Assembly (NCBI RefSeq): GCF_900177405.1
Contig: NZ_LT840185.1
Span: 1,603,501-1,667,500, forward strand
Length of the DNA stretch: 64,000 nucleotides
Source of the DNA: Allosphingosinicella indica
GTDB lineage: Bacteria; Pseudomonadota; Alphaproteobacteria; Sphingomonadales; Sphingomonadaceae
Direction: 5' to 3'
The notes below the pieces were generated by a model that was not told the DNA's origin, made no database searches, and was given only the letters and a program-made list of their open reading frames with translations. Each line of letters opens with the position of its first letter. The stretch's first letter is position 1. The translations under genes and the position numbers were made by a program. This document shows, in pieces, positions 33,709 through 42,300 of this stretch.

Positions 33709-34580
33709 ACCCCGAGACCCGCGCCGCCGCCGTAGCGCTCTACGATCGCTTCACCCACGAAGGCATGGACCGCCGCGTGTTCATGGAGCGGCTGACGCGC
33801 ATCGCGGGCGGCGCGGCGGCGGCCAATGCGCTGCTGCTGGCGATCGCCGCCGATCCCGCCGCGGCCGCGATCACCAAGGCGGACGATCCCCGGCTGGTGA
33901 TCAAGAAGGGCTCGCTCGGGCTCAAGGGCATCGCGCTCGACGGCTATGTCGCCGCGCCGAAGGACGCCAAGGGGAAGCTCCCCGCGCTGATCGTGGTACA
34001 CGAGAATCGCGGGCTCAACGCGCATATCGAGGACGTTGCGCGCCGCTTCGCACTCGAAGGCTTCTTCACCGTCGCGCCCGATTTCCTGACGCCGGCCGGC
34101 GGCACGCCCGCGGATGAGGATGCCGCCCGCGCCGCGATCGGCAAGCTCGATTACGATGCCGCTCTCGCCGCCGCGATCGCGGAGATCGACGCGCTGAAGG
34201 CGCTCGCCAGCACCAACGGCAAGGTCGGCGTCGTCGGCTATTGCTGGGGTGGCGCGTTCGTCAATCGGCTTGCCGTCGCCGCGGGCGATCGCTTGAGCGC
34301 GGGTGTCTCCTATTACGGTCCCGCGCCAGCGACATCGGAAGCAGCGAAGGTGAGCGCCCCGCTGCTGATCCAACTCGCCGGCCGCGACGCGCGGGTTAAT
34401 GCGACGGCGGAGCCTTGGGCTGCGGCCTTGAAGGCGGCTGGCAAACAGGTGCAGGCGGTGACCTATCCCGACGTCGATCACGCCTTCAACAACGACACTT
34501 CGGCGGAGCGCTACAACAAGGCGGCGGCGGACAAAGCCTGGGCGGCGAGCATCGCCTTCTTCCGCCAGCATCTCGCCTAG
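33705..34580 (+). CDS. Dienelactone hydrolase family protein with Tat-like leader
   Basis: 291 residues. The alpha/beta-hydrolase core has the dienelactone-hydrolase triad: Cys180 in VVGYCWGGAF, Asp228 in AGRDARVN, and His259 in DVDHAFNN. About 60 extra N-terminal residues include MDRRVFMERLTRIAGGAAAA, which looks like a twin-arginine signal and Ala-rich core. The YghX-like DLH family often carries such leaders, so export to the periplasm is possible. It probably hydrolyses a lactone or ester. It is translationally coupled to the upstream GST. Confidence 0.86.
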   Translation: MNPETRAAAVALYDRFTHEGMDRRVFMERLTRIAGGAAAANALLLAIAADPAAAAITKADDPRLVIKKGSLGLKGIALDGYVAAPKDAKGKLPALIVVHENRGLNAHIEDVARRFALEGFFTVAPDFLTPAGGTPADEDAARAAIGKLDYDAALAAAIAEIDALKALASTNGKVGVVGYCWGGAFVNRLAVAAGDRLSAGVSYYGPAPATSEAAKVSAPLLIQLAGRDARVNATAEPWAAALKAAGKQVQAVTYPDVDHAFNNDTSAERYNKAAADKAWAASIAFFRQHLA

Positions 34581-34602
34581 ATCGCTACGCCAGCCCCAAC
34601 GA

Positions 34603-34633
34603 AAAAGGCCCGGCGTTTCCGCCGGGCCTTTCG
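34603..34633. terminator. Bidirectional terminator
   Basis: A 10-bp perfect stem (34606-34615 with 34621-34630) with a 5-base loop. T-rich sequence follows on the minus strand (TTTTTCG) and a shorter T-run on the plus. It serves the convergent dienelactone hydrolase and Bax-inhibitor-1 genes. Confidence 0.75.
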
Positions 34634-34654
34634 CTTTCGTATCGCCTTCCGCGC

Positions 34655-35395
34655 TTAGTCGCGCTGGCCCATGAACTGGAGCAGGAAGGTGAACATGTTG
34701 ACGAAGTCGAGATAGAGCGACAGCGCGCCCATGATCACGGTCTTGCCCATCATGTCAGTGCCCGCGACATGGAAGTACAGGCTCTTGATGCGCTGCGTGT
34801 CATAGGCGGTGAGGCCGGCGAAGATCAGCACGCCGATGGCGCTGATCGCCAGTTGCATCACGCTCGACTGGACGAAGAGGTTGATCAGCATCGCCACCAA
34901 CAGGCCAACGACGCCCATGATGAGGAACGTGCCCATGCCGGACAGGTCCTTCTTGGTGGTGTAGCCGAACAGGCTGAGGCCGGCGAAGGCCGCGGCCACC
35001 GCGAAGAAGGTGGTCGCGATCGAGGTTCCGGTGAAGACCAGGAAGATCGACGCCATCGACAGGCCCATCACGGTCGCGAACGACCAGAAGAGCAGCTGCA
35101 GCGTGCCGTAGCTGATGCGGTTGATGCCAAAGCTCATCACCATGACGAACGCCAGCGGCGCAAACATGATGAGATATTTGAGGATGCCGGGGCCCATCAG
35201 AATCTGAGCTGCCATGCCGCTCTGCGCGAACAGCAATGCGACGATGCCCGTCAGCAGCACGCCCGAGGTCATGTAATTGTAGACCGACAGCATGTACGAG
35301 CGCAGGCCGGCATCGACCACGGCGCCGTCACGGCCGACGCCGGTGGCCGGCGCACCCTGCGCGGCGGTCATTCGCGGGTCAGACCAATTCGCCAT
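34655..35395 (-). CDS. Bax inhibitor-1/YccA family membrane protein
   Basis: 246 residues with about seven membrane helices. It starts with a soluble N-terminus (GRDGAVVDAGLRSYMLSVYN). It contains the BI-1 hallmark segments (FGINRISYGTLQLLFWSFAT region and GLTAYDTQRIKSLYFH) and ends with LYLDFVNMFTFLLQFMGQRD, the typical family C-terminus with the acidic pH-sensor area. Bacterial relatives (YbhL/YccA) are inner-membrane proteins tied to calcium leak or protease control. A hairpin lies just upstream of the ribosome-binding site. Confidence 0.92.
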   Translation of the reverse strand: MANWSDPRMTAAQGAPATGVGRDGAVVDAGLRSYMLSVYNYMTSGVLLTGIVALLFAQSGMAAQILMGPGILKYLIMFAPLAFVMVMSFGINRISYGTLQLLFWSFATVMGLSMASIFLVFTGTSIATTFFAVAAAFAGLSLFGYTTKKDLSGMGTFLIMGVVGLLVAMLINLFVQSSVMQLAISAIGVLIFAGLTAYDTQRIKSLYFHVAGTDMMGKTVIMGALSLYLDFVNMFTFLLQFMGQRD

Positions 35396-35440
35396 TTCCG
35401 TTGCATCTCCTTTCGCGGCGGAACACCCGCCGTCCTCTCG
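35396..35440 (-). promoter_or_regulatory. Possible ybhL-type 5' leader
   Basis: On the minus strand GGACGGCGGGTGTTCCGCC forms a 5-bp hairpin (35431-35427 with 35421-35417). It is followed by GCGAAAGGAGATGC, the ribosome-binding site of the Bax-inhibitor-1 gene. An RNA motif upstream of ybhL genes is known in alphaproteobacteria; similarity here is by eye only. Confidence 0.3.
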
Positions 35441-35527
35441 GTAATATCGTGTGAAACGGCCGAAGGTTCAAGGAAAAGCGGGATTAACCACACTGGACCG
35501 CCGGTTTCAGGGGGTTAGGGTGCGGCC

Positions 35528-36061
35528 ATGCACCGGCTGTTCGTCGCCATCCGCCCGCCGCGGGACATTCGCGCGCAGCTCCTGTCGATCATGGGCGGCG
35601 TATCCGGCGCGCGCTGGCAGAGCGACGATCAGCTCCACCTGACGCTCCGCTTCGTGGGTGAAGTGGACCGGCACGTCGCGGCCGATGTCGCTGCCGCTTT
35701 GGGGTCGATCCACCACCCGCGCTTCTCGATCGCGCTCGCCGGGCTCGGCAGCTTCGACAAGCGCGGCATTCGCGACAATCTGTGGGCGGGGGTGGCGCCG
35801 CACGAGCCGCTCAAGACGCTCCACAACAAGGTCGATCAGGCCGTGTCGCGCGCCGGCATCGCGCCGGACAGCCGCGCGTTCCTGCCCCACATCACACTGG
35901 CGCGGCTCAACCGCGCGAGCGGGCCGATCGACGGCTTCGCGGAGCAGAACGGCGGGCTGGCGAGCGCGCCGTTCGAGGTCGATCATTTCGCGCTCTACGA
36001 AAGCACAATGACGCCGGAGGGTGCGCATTACACGATCGCCGAGCGGTATCGATTGGATTGA
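35528..36061 (+). CDS. thpR: RNA 2',3'-cyclic phosphodiesterase ThpR
   Basis: 177 residues with the two H-x-T catalytic motifs of the 2H phosphoesterase family: HLTL at His37 and HITL at His121. It begins MHRLFVAIRPPRDIRAQL as is usual. It hydrolyses 2',3'-cyclic phosphate ends of RNA in the cytoplasm (older name: 2'-5' RNA ligase). It is divergent from the Bax-inhibitor-1 gene and followed by a palindromic repeat. Confidence 0.92.
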   Translation: MHRLFVAIRPPRDIRAQLLSIMGGVSGARWQSDDQLHLTLRFVGEVDRHVAADVAAALGSIHHPRFSIALAGLGSFDKRGIRDNLWAGVAPHEPLKTLHNKVDQAVSRAGIAPDSRAFLPHITLARLNRASGPIDGFAEQNGGLASAPFEVDHFALYESTMTPEGAHYTIAERYRLD

Positions 36062-36075
36062 GATCATGCGCTGGT

Positions 36076-36145
36076 CGTCACCCCGGCGCAGGCCGGGGCC
36101 CAGTCCGAGCAGAGAAACTGGATCCCGGCCTTCGCCGGGATGACG
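36076..36145. repeat. REPIN-like paired-hairpin element, family B copy 1
   Basis: GTCAC, then the hairpin CCCCGGCGCAGGCCGGGG, then CCCAGT...ACTGG, then the hairpin TCCCGGCCTTCGCCGGGA, then TGAC. CCCAGT and ACTGG are complementary, so the whole 70 bp can also fold as one long hairpin. It lies between the convergent thpR and kinase genes. Confidence 0.75.
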
Positions 36146-36155
36146 GGCAGAAGGG

Positions 36156-36965
36156 TCAGCAGCCCGCCGCGGTGAGCAGGCGGTCCACCATCGGCGCATA
36201 GCTGGTGCCGAACAGGCGCAGGTGCACCAGCGCGGGAAAGAGCTGGTAGAGCGGGCGCCGCATCCGCCAGCCCGGCTCCAGCGCGCCATAAGCCTCGTCG
36301 AACGCTTCGGGCGGGCTGTCGAACAGCGCCAGCATAGCCAGATCGACTTCGGCATGGCCGTGATAGCAGGCCGGATCGATGAGCGCGGCGAGCGCGCCGT
36401 CGCGCACCAATATGTTGCCGCCCCACAGATCACCGTGGAGCAGCGCGGGCGGCGGCGCGGCGGGGAGCAGATCGGGCAGGTGTCCGGCGAGACATTCGAC
36501 CCGCTCGCGCCAGGGCTTGTCGAGGACGCTCGCGGTGGCGACCAGACGTTGTTCGCCCCAAAAGGCGGGCCAGTCGCTGCGCTCGCGATTGTCGAGCGCG
36601 ACCGTGCCGAGCGCATAATCGACCGGCCAGCCGTAACGCTCGGCGGTGACCGCATGGAGCCGCGCCACCGCCGCGCCGACCGACGCCCAGGCGCGGGCGC
36701 TCATCACGCCGTCGTTGGCGATATGCTCGAGCAGCAGCACGCCCGCGAACTCGCCTTCGATGGCGGGGGCGGGGACGCCGGCATTGGCGATGGCGCGCAG
36801 CATCGCCGCCTCGGTGCCGGTCGCCGCGCCGCCCTTGGCGACGCTGGTGCGGCCATCGGCGCGATCGACGAGAAGGATTTCGGAGAGATCGCCGCCGCCG
36901 AGCCGGTGCAGATGCTCCTCCGGCGTAGCGGTGAGTGCGGCGACGGTGCGCGCGAAGGCGCTCAT
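36156..36965 (-). CDS. Fructosamine kinase family protein
   Basis: 269 residues. The aminoglycoside-phosphotransferase-like fold has LLHGDLWGGNILV (the H-G-D-x-x-x-x-N catalytic loop) and IDPACYHGHAEVDLAML (metal-binding Asp). Fructosamine-3-kinase relatives phosphorylate ketoamines on glycated proteins or free sugars, leading to deglycation. The start ATG overlaps the stop of the phosphatase gene (ATGA), so it is the third gene of a coupled operon (methyltransferase-like, phosphatase, kinase). Confidence 0.87.
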   Translation of the reverse strand: MSAFARTVAALTATPEEHLHRLGGGDLSEILLVDRADGRTSVAKGGAATGTEAAMLRAIANAGVPAPAIEGEFAGVLLLEHIANDGVMSARAWASVGAAVARLHAVTAERYGWPVDYALGTVALDNRERSDWPAFWGEQRLVATASVLDKPWRERVECLAGHLPDLLPAAPPPALLHGDLWGGNILVRDGALAALIDPACYHGHAEVDLAMLALFDSPPEAFDEAYGALEPGWRMRRPLYQLFPALVHLRLFGTSYAPMVDRLLTAAGC

Positions 36966-37438
36966 CGGCCGGTCGGATTCCTTTGAGCCGCGATCCTCTC
37001 GGCAAGTCCGGCCGCGCCAGTTGTGACGTCGGCCCAGGTCGTGTCGAACCCGGCCTCGTCGCCATAATAAGGATCGGCGACCGCCTCGCCCGCGCGGCCG
37101 GCATGATCCAGCAGCAGCGACAGCTCCGCGGTGGCGTCGGCCGGGCGGAGACGCGTCAGATTGCGCAGATTCTCGGCATCCAGCGCGACGATATGATCGA
37201 ACCGCCGAAAATCGTCCGCCGTCACCTGCCGCGCGCGGAGATGCGCGATATCGACGCCGTTGCGCTTGGCGACCCCAACGGCGCGATGATCGGGCGGGTG
37301 GCCGATATGCCAGTCGCCGGTGCCCGCGCTGTCGATCTCGACATCGAGCCCGCGTCTCTCAGCCTCGCGCCGGAACGCGGCTTCGGCGAGCGGCGAGCGG
37401 CAGATATTGCCGAGGCAGACGAAAAGGACGCGGGTCAC
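36962..37438 (-). CDS. Low-molecular-weight protein-tyrosine/arginine phosphatase
   Basis: 158 residues from GTG 37438. The P-loop C-x5-R is intact (VCLGNICRSP, Cys8 to Arg14), and the general-acid loop is VADPYYG with Asp122. The family dephosphorylates Tyr or Arg, and some members act on small phosphates. Both ends overlap neighbouring genes (GTGA upstream, ATGA downstream). Its location upstream of a fructosamine kinase may link it to protein-modification control; that is inference. Confidence 0.92.
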   Translation of the reverse strand: MTRVLFVCLGNICRSPLAEAAFRREAERRGLDVEIDSAGTGDWHIGHPPDHRAVGVAKRNGVDIAHLRARQVTADDFRRFDHIVALDAENLRNLTRLRPADATAELSLLLDHAGRAGEAVADPYYGDEAGFDTTWADVTTGAAGLAERIAAQRNPTGR

Positions 37439-38175
37439 GCCACACGCCGCCCGATCAGCGCGCCCTTGCTGCCGCGCCCGTCGAAGCGGAAATCGAAGTC
37501 GGGCCACATCCGCCGCCAGCGCCGCGCGATGACCCGCTCGCCGGGCCGCGCGGCATCGTCGAGGATCACCGCGCCGCCGGGGTTGAGCCGGCCGAGCAAC
37601 GTTCCGGCCGCGCCGCGGGTGAGCGGGTGGATCGTCCACGGCGGCCCGTCGACCACCAGCAGATCGATCGCATCGGGCAGCGGCTCGTGGTCGTACCAGA
37701 GGCCCGGCCAGCCGCCCGGTGCGGGGACGAGCGGCACGGCGCGGAGGTCCGCTTCCAGGCCGTGATCGGCGAGCCACCGGCCGGTCGCTTCGACGAAATC
37801 GCCATGCTGATCGAAGGCGATATGCGTGCCGCCGCCCGCCATCTGCATCGCCTTGGCGATAACGAGGGTCGAAGCCCCCGCGCCGAATTCGACCACCACC
37901 TGCGGCTTCTCGGCCAGGATGTGATCGACCAGCAAGTTGAGCAGCCCGACATCGGCCTTCCAACTGCCGAGATGCGGCAGCGCATCGTGCGGCAGGCCGA
38001 TCCGGTCGAGCAGCGCATGGCGCTGGTCCTCCGTCCCGCCATAGAGGCTCTTGAGCAGGAACGGCGCCGTGATCGGCGCGAAGGTGAGCAGGCTCGCCCA
38101 GTCGCGCAGCGAGCGGCTGGGACGAAAGCCGTGCAACGCGCGCGGCAGCAGCCCGGTGGCCTCGCGCGATGTCAT
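37435..38175 (-). CDS. Class I SAM-dependent methyltransferase-like protein
   Basis: 246 residues. The Rossmann-type motif I VVVEFGAGASTLVIAKAMQM is followed by an acidic strand-2 end (IAFDQHGDF) and a DLLVVDGPP motif, then LNPGGAVILDDAARPGER. This is the pattern of class I methyltransferases that act on small molecules or glycans. The substrate is unknown. It is the first gene of the operon with the phosphatase and kinase. An AT-rich ATATAT lies 10-15 bases before the start, in the short gap after purA. Confidence 0.72.
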   Translation of the reverse strand: MTSREATGLLPRALHGFRPSRSLRDWASLLTFAPITAPFLLKSLYGGTEDQRHALLDRIGLPHDALPHLGSWKADVGLLNLLVDHILAEKPQVVVEFGAGASTLVIAKAMQMAGGGTHIAFDQHGDFVEATGRWLADHGLEADLRAVPLVPAPGGWPGLWYDHEPLPDAIDLLVVDGPPWTIHPLTRGAAGTLLGRLNPGGAVILDDAARPGERVIARRWRRMWPDFDFRFDGRGSKGALIGRRVA

Positions 38176-38199
38176 CCAGCCACCATATATTTTTCCGTC

Positions 38200-39489
38200 C
38201 TAGTCGGCGAACGGGTCTCGAACGAGGATCGTGTCCTCGCGTTCCGGGCTGGTCGAAACCAGCGCAACGGGACAGCGGATCAGCTCTTCCACTCGCCGGA
38301 TATATTTGATCGCCTGGGCCGGAAGCTGCGCCCAGCTCCGCGCGCCGGCGGTCGATTGCTGCCAGCCCTCGACCGTCTCGTAGATCGGCTCGACGCGCGC
38401 CTGATCGGCGGCGTGGGCGGGGAGATGATCGAGCGTCTCGCCGTCGAGGCGATAGCCGGTGCAGATCTTCACTTCGTCCATGCCGTCGAGCACGTCGAGC
38501 TTGGTGAAGGCGATGCCGGTGACGCCCGATACCGCGCAGGACTGGCGGACGAGCACCGCATCGAACCAGCCGCAGCGCCGCTTGCGCCCGGTGACGGTGC
38601 CGAATTCATGGCCCTTCTCGCCGAGCCGCTGGCCGATGTCATTGTCCTGCTCGGTCGGGAAGGGGCCGGAGCCGACGCGGGTGGTGTAGGCCTTGACGAT
38701 GCCGAGCACGAAGCCCGCCGCCGAGGGGCCGAGTCCGGTGCCGCCTGCCGCCGTCCCCGCGATGGTGTTCGACGAGGTGACGAAGGGATAGGTGCCGTGA
38801 TCGACGTCGAGCAGCACGCCCTGTGCGCCTTCGAAGAGGATGCGGCGGCCGCGGGCGCGCGCGTCGTTGAGGGTCTTCCACACCGGCTTGGCGAAGGGCA
38901 GGACGATCGGCGCGATCTCGGCGAGATCGGCCATCAGCCGCTCGCGGTCGATCGGCGGCTCGCCGAAGCCGGCGCGCAGCGCGTCATGGTGTGCACACAG
39001 CCGCTCGATCTGGGGGCCGAGCGAATCGAGATGGGCAAGATCGCAGACGCGGATCGCGCGGCGACCGACCTTATCCTCATAGGCCGGGCCGATGCCGCGC
39101 CGCGTGGTGCCGATCTTGCCGGAGCCGGACGCATCCTCGCGAAGCCCGTCGAGATCGCGGTGGAACGGCAGGATCAGCGGGCAGGTCTCGGCGATGTGGA
39201 GATTGTCGGGCGTGATCGCGACGCCCTGGCCACCCAGTTTCTCGATCTCACCCTTGAGGTGCCAGGGATCGAGCACGACACCATTGCCGATCACCGACAG
39301 CGTACCGCGGACGATGCCCGAGGGGAGCAGCGAGAGCTTGTAGGTCTTGTCGCCCACCACCAGCGTGTGGCCGGCGTTGTGCCCGCCCTGGAAGCGGACG
39401 ACGCAATCGGCGCGGCTCGCCAGCCAGTCGACGATCTTGCCCTTGCCCTCGTCGCCCCATTGTCCGCCGATGACGGTTACGTTCGCCAC
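38200..39489 (-). CDS. purA: Adenylosuccinate synthetase
   Basis: 429 residues, full length. It makes adenylosuccinate from IMP, Asp and GTP in AMP synthesis. The N-terminus [20 protein letters not shown] contains the GTP/IMP site with catalytic Asp and His (GGHNAGHTL). [38 protein letters not shown] and [12 protein letters not shown] are also present. It lies upstream of the methyltransferase operon and downstream of the LOG-like gene, all on the minus strand. Confidence 0.97.
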   Translation of the reverse strand: MANVTVIGGQWGDEGKGKIVDWLASRADCVVRFQGGHNAGHTLVVGDKTYKLSLLPSGIVRGTLSVIGNGVVLDPWHLKGEIEKLGGQGVAITPDNLHIAETCPLILPFHRDLDGLREDASGSGKIGTTRRGIGPAYEDKVGRRAIRVCDLAHLDSLGPQIERLCAHHDALRAGFGEPPIDRERLMADLAEIAPIVLPFAKPVWKTLNDARARGRRILFEGAQGVLLDVDHGTYPFVTSSNTIAGTAAGGTGLGPSAAGFVLGIVKAYTTRVGSGPFPTEQDNDIGQRLGEKGHEFGTVTGRKRRCGWFDAVLVRQSCAVSGVTGIAFTKLDVLDGMDEVKICTGYRLDGETLDHLPAHAADQARVEPIYETVEGWQQSTAGARSWAQLPAQAIKYIRRVEELIRCPVALVSTSPEREDTILVRDPFAD

Positions 39490-39557
39490 AGTGATTCCCT
39501 GGAAATTGTGCCGCGGGAGCCTCTAGGCGGGCAGCGCCCGCGCGTCCAGCGGTGCGC

Positions 39558-40442
39558 CTATTTCGCGAACTCCAGCGGCTCGCCGTTTTCGGCATAATGC
39601 GCGCAGACATAGTCCCAGGCTTCCTCGGCGGTCTCGACGAAGCGAAACAGCTTGAGATCGTCAGGCGCGATCGTGCCTTCCTCGACCAGCGCGTCGAAAT
39701 TGACCACGCGAGTCCAGAAATCGCGGCCGAAGAACAGGATCGGCATGGGCTTCACCTTGCCGGTCTGGATGAGGGTCAGAAGCTCGAAGCTCTCGTCCAT
39801 CGTCCCGAAGCCGCCGGGGAACACCGCGACGGCGCGCGCGCGGATCAGGAAATGCATCTTTCTCAATGCGAAATAGTGGAACTGGAAGCTCAGCGACGGG
39901 GTGACGTAAGGGTTGGGGAGCTGCTCGTGCGGCAGCACGATGTTGAGGCCGATCGATTCCTCGCCCTCGTCCTCGGCGCCGCGGTTGGCCGCTTCCATGA
40001 TCGACGGGCCGCCGCCCGAGCAGACGACGAACTGGCGCAAGCCATCCTCGTCGGCGCCGACACGGCTGGCGAGCCGGGCGAGCTTGCGCGCCTCGTCGTA
40101 GAAATGCGATTTCGCCTTGAGGCTTTCGGCGATGCGGCGCTGCGCATCGTTGGCCGCGGTCTGGATCAGTGCATCGGCCTTGTCGGGTTCCGGAATGCGT
40201 GCCGACCCGTAGAAAACGAAGGTGGAGGCGATCTTCGCTTCGTCGAGCGCAAGCTCGGGTTTCAGCAGCTCGAGCTGGAAGCGGACGGGGCGCAAATCCT
40301 CGCGCAGCAGGAAGTCCATGTCTTGAAAGGCGAGGCGGTAGGCGGGATGCTCGGTCTGCGGGCTGGAGGTCGGCTGATTGGCGACTTCGGCTTCTTCGCG
40401 CGCGGGGGCGAAGACGCGTTCAGGGGGCTTGGGATCAGTCAT
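39558..40442 (-). CDS. LOG family protein (TIGR00730-like)
   Basis: 294 residues. It has a disordered N-terminus, then the Rossmann core with TFVFYGSARIPEP, the GGGPSIMEAANRGA loop (G-G-G-x-G/S-x-M-E) and AVFPGGFGTMDESFELLTL (P-G-G-x-G-T-x-x-E). LOG proteins cleave cytokinin riboside or purine-nucleotide phosphates to base plus ribose-5-phosphate; bacterial ones may act on AMP-like nucleotides. The long N-terminal extension is typical of the larger LOG subclass. It is upstream of purA on the same strand, plausibly part of purine handling. Confidence 0.85.
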   Translation of the reverse strand: MTDPKPPERVFAPAREEAEVANQPTSSPQTEHPAYRLAFQDMDFLLREDLRPVRFQLELLKPELALDEAKIASTFVFYGSARIPEPDKADALIQTAANDAQRRIAESLKAKSHFYDEARKLARLASRVGADEDGLRQFVVCSGGGPSIMEAANRGAEDEGEESIGLNIVLPHEQLPNPYVTPSLSFQFHYFALRKMHFLIRARAVAVFPGGFGTMDESFELLTLIQTGKVKPMPILFFGRDFWTRVVNFDALVEEGTIAPDDLKLFRFVETAEEAWDYVCAHYAENGEPLEFAK

Positions 40443-40491
40443 GGTCGCGCTGTCTAGAGCGAGAATGTGACGCGGGAAAGCCGCGAGGGCC

Positions 40492-41151
40492 TCAGCGGCA
40501 ATAGGGGCCGCGTCCCATGTCGAAGTGGAAATGGTCGCGGTGGAGCGCGTTCGCGTCCGGCCCCAGCGTGATGCCGAAGCGGCGGCAGCCGGCCTGGTGG
40601 ACGGCGCGGAGGAAGCGGCGGACATCCTCGTCCTCGCCGTTCCACCCGGCGAGCACGGTAATGCGCCGCCCGTCTTCCAGCACGAAGCCGCCGATGTCGA
40701 CGGCGTTGGCGAGGCCATGCTCGCTGATCCGGTTGCCCGCCACATTGTTGACCGGGCGGCAGGCGTAGGTACCCATGCTCTCGACCTTGACGACGCGGCT
40801 CCGGAGCCACTGGCCGGCGGCGGGCTGCACCGCCTCGCGCACCCAGCGGCCGAAGCGCAGCGCCAGCGGGCAGGTCATCGCGCCGAGATTGGTGGTCGGC
40901 GTGCCGATATCGATGAGCTGGACGGCGCCGAGCGCGCTGCACCCGCCGGAGAAATATTGATCGGGCAGCGGCCGATAACGGAACTCTTCGCGCCGCATGT
41001 CGGCATGGCATTGCAGCGTGGCGGCGCTCGGCTCGGCGGGACGGACGACGGGCGGGCGCGACGGCGATGGGCGCGACGGTGGCTCGGGCCGGTCGACGCG
41101 CGGAATGCACCCCGCGACCAGCAAACACGCCAACACCAACCCCCGCTTCAT
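40492..41151 (-). CDS. Extensin-like domain lipoprotein
   Basis: 219 residues from ATG 41151. The lipobox is LACLLVAGC (Cys at about 15). A Pro/Arg-rich linker (about 20-45) is followed by the extensin-like C-terminal domain. That domain has MTCPLALRFGRWVREAVQPA, SRVVKVESMGTYACRPVN, ISEHGLANAVDIGGF and DHFHFDMGRG. The S-E-H-x-x-G-x-A-x-D and H-x-H motifs recall D-Ala-D-Ala peptidase-type zinc sites, suggesting peptidoglycan binding or hydrolysis at the cell surface. Disulphide-forming Cys are abundant. Confidence 0.85.
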   Translation of the reverse strand: MKRGLVLACLLVAGCIPRVDRPEPPSRPSPSRPPVVRPAEPSAATLQCHADMRREEFRYRPLPDQYFSGGCSALGAVQLIDIGTPTTNLGAMTCPLALRFGRWVREAVQPAAGQWLRSRVVKVESMGTYACRPVNNVAGNRISEHGLANAVDIGGFVLEDGRRITVLAGWNGEDEDVRRFLRAVHQAGCRRFGITLGPDANALHRDHFHFDMGRGPYCR

Positions 41152-41235
41152 GCTTGCGAGTAACGACCCGCAGCAAGCAGACGTCAAGCGCGGCGAAGCG
41201 TCAGCGAGTCGAGCCGTGCCACGTGCGCGACGGGG

Positions 41236-42201
41236 CTATTTGCGCACTCCGACGATCGCCGCCACGATCGCTGCATTGTAAGACCGGTAGGCGTCCTGGA
41301 CGAGCGCGGTCCATTTCGCCGGATCCACGGTCACCTGGTTGCTGGCGCGGAGCATCCCGTCGTCGAACAGCGAATTCCAGCGCTGGCGCGACGTCGCGCC
41401 GCCCGCGCCCTCTACCGTCGCGAATGCGGCGTCGGTGGGATAGTCCTTGGCGGGCCGGACGACGCCTGGTGTGCCGATCCCCGCGCGCACGGGATTCTGG
41501 AAGTTGACGGGGGATTCGGCACGGATTGCAAAGCGCACCTCGTTGCTGGCGGTCGCCCGCTTGTCGCCGGTCAACGTGCGGCCGACCTTGGCCTCGCTTT
41601 CGGCAAAATCGACGGTCAGCGATGGAAAGATCATCACCGCCCCGATCGCTGCGCCAGCGCCGTTGAGCTTGCCGGTGGCGCCGATGCGGGCGATGCCTGC
41701 GATGCCGGTCGTCTTGCCGCCGGGCACGAACAATTCGGTGAGCGGCGCGGCGTCTGCGCCGACGCTGACGAACTTTTTCTTGACGCCCTTGCCGATAACA
41801 ATGCCGCCGTCGCCGCCCTGGTGCATGTTGCCGGGCGCCATTTCGACGCCCGCACTGGCAAGCACGCCGCGCGCTTCGGCATCGTCGGACACCGTCAGCC
41901 CTGCCGCCGCCATCTGCGCCTTCAGATCGGCGTGCGCCTCGTTGGCGAGCGTGCGCATCATCGCTTCATCGACGCCGGCAAGGATCGTGGTGGCGCTGGC
42001 CTTGGCCATGACTCCGCCGGACGCGGAAGCGCGCTGGCCGATGATATAGTTGATCGAATAGGATGGGATGGCAAACTTGTCGCGGCCCTTGACCAGCCCG
42101 GAATGCTGGCCGGTCATTTTGACCGGAAACTGCTGCGCCGCGGCCGGTGCGGCGGTGGCGAACGCGAGCGTGCACGCGATAACGAGAATGGATGATTTCA
42201 T
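41236..42201 (-). CDS. Hypothetical exported protein
   Basis: 321 residues. The signal peptide is MKSSILVIACTLAFATAAPA (cleavage after AAA), with GGGGAG before the ATG. The mature part is Gly/Ala-rich with little Cys. Recognisable stretches are HSGLVKGRDKFAIPSYSINY and ASNEVRFAIRAESPVNFQNP. No known domain is recognised; it has the look of an exported beta-rich protein shared by sphingomonads. It is divergent from serC, and no functional link is evident. Confidence 0.65.
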   Translation of the reverse strand: MKSSILVIACTLAFATAAPAAAQQFPVKMTGQHSGLVKGRDKFAIPSYSINYIIGQRASASGGVMAKASATTILAGVDEAMMRTLANEAHADLKAQMAAAGLTVSDDAEARGVLASAGVEMAPGNMHQGGDGGIVIGKGVKKKFVSVGADAAPLTELFVPGGKTTGIAGIARIGATGKLNGAGAAIGAVMIFPSLTVDFAESEAKVGRTLTGDKRATASNEVRFAIRAESPVNFQNPVRAGIGTPGVVRPAKDYPTDAAFATVEGAGGATSRQRWNSLFDDGMLRASNQVTVDPAKWTALVQDAYRSYNAAIVAAIVGVRK

Positions 42202-42300
42202 GGTGACTCCCCCCGAAGACGGGGCGGAAGCTGCGACGGCGCGCGCGGGCTGGCAAGAGGGAATCGTAGGCCGGCGCAGATCGCTTGACTTGGGGGCGCC

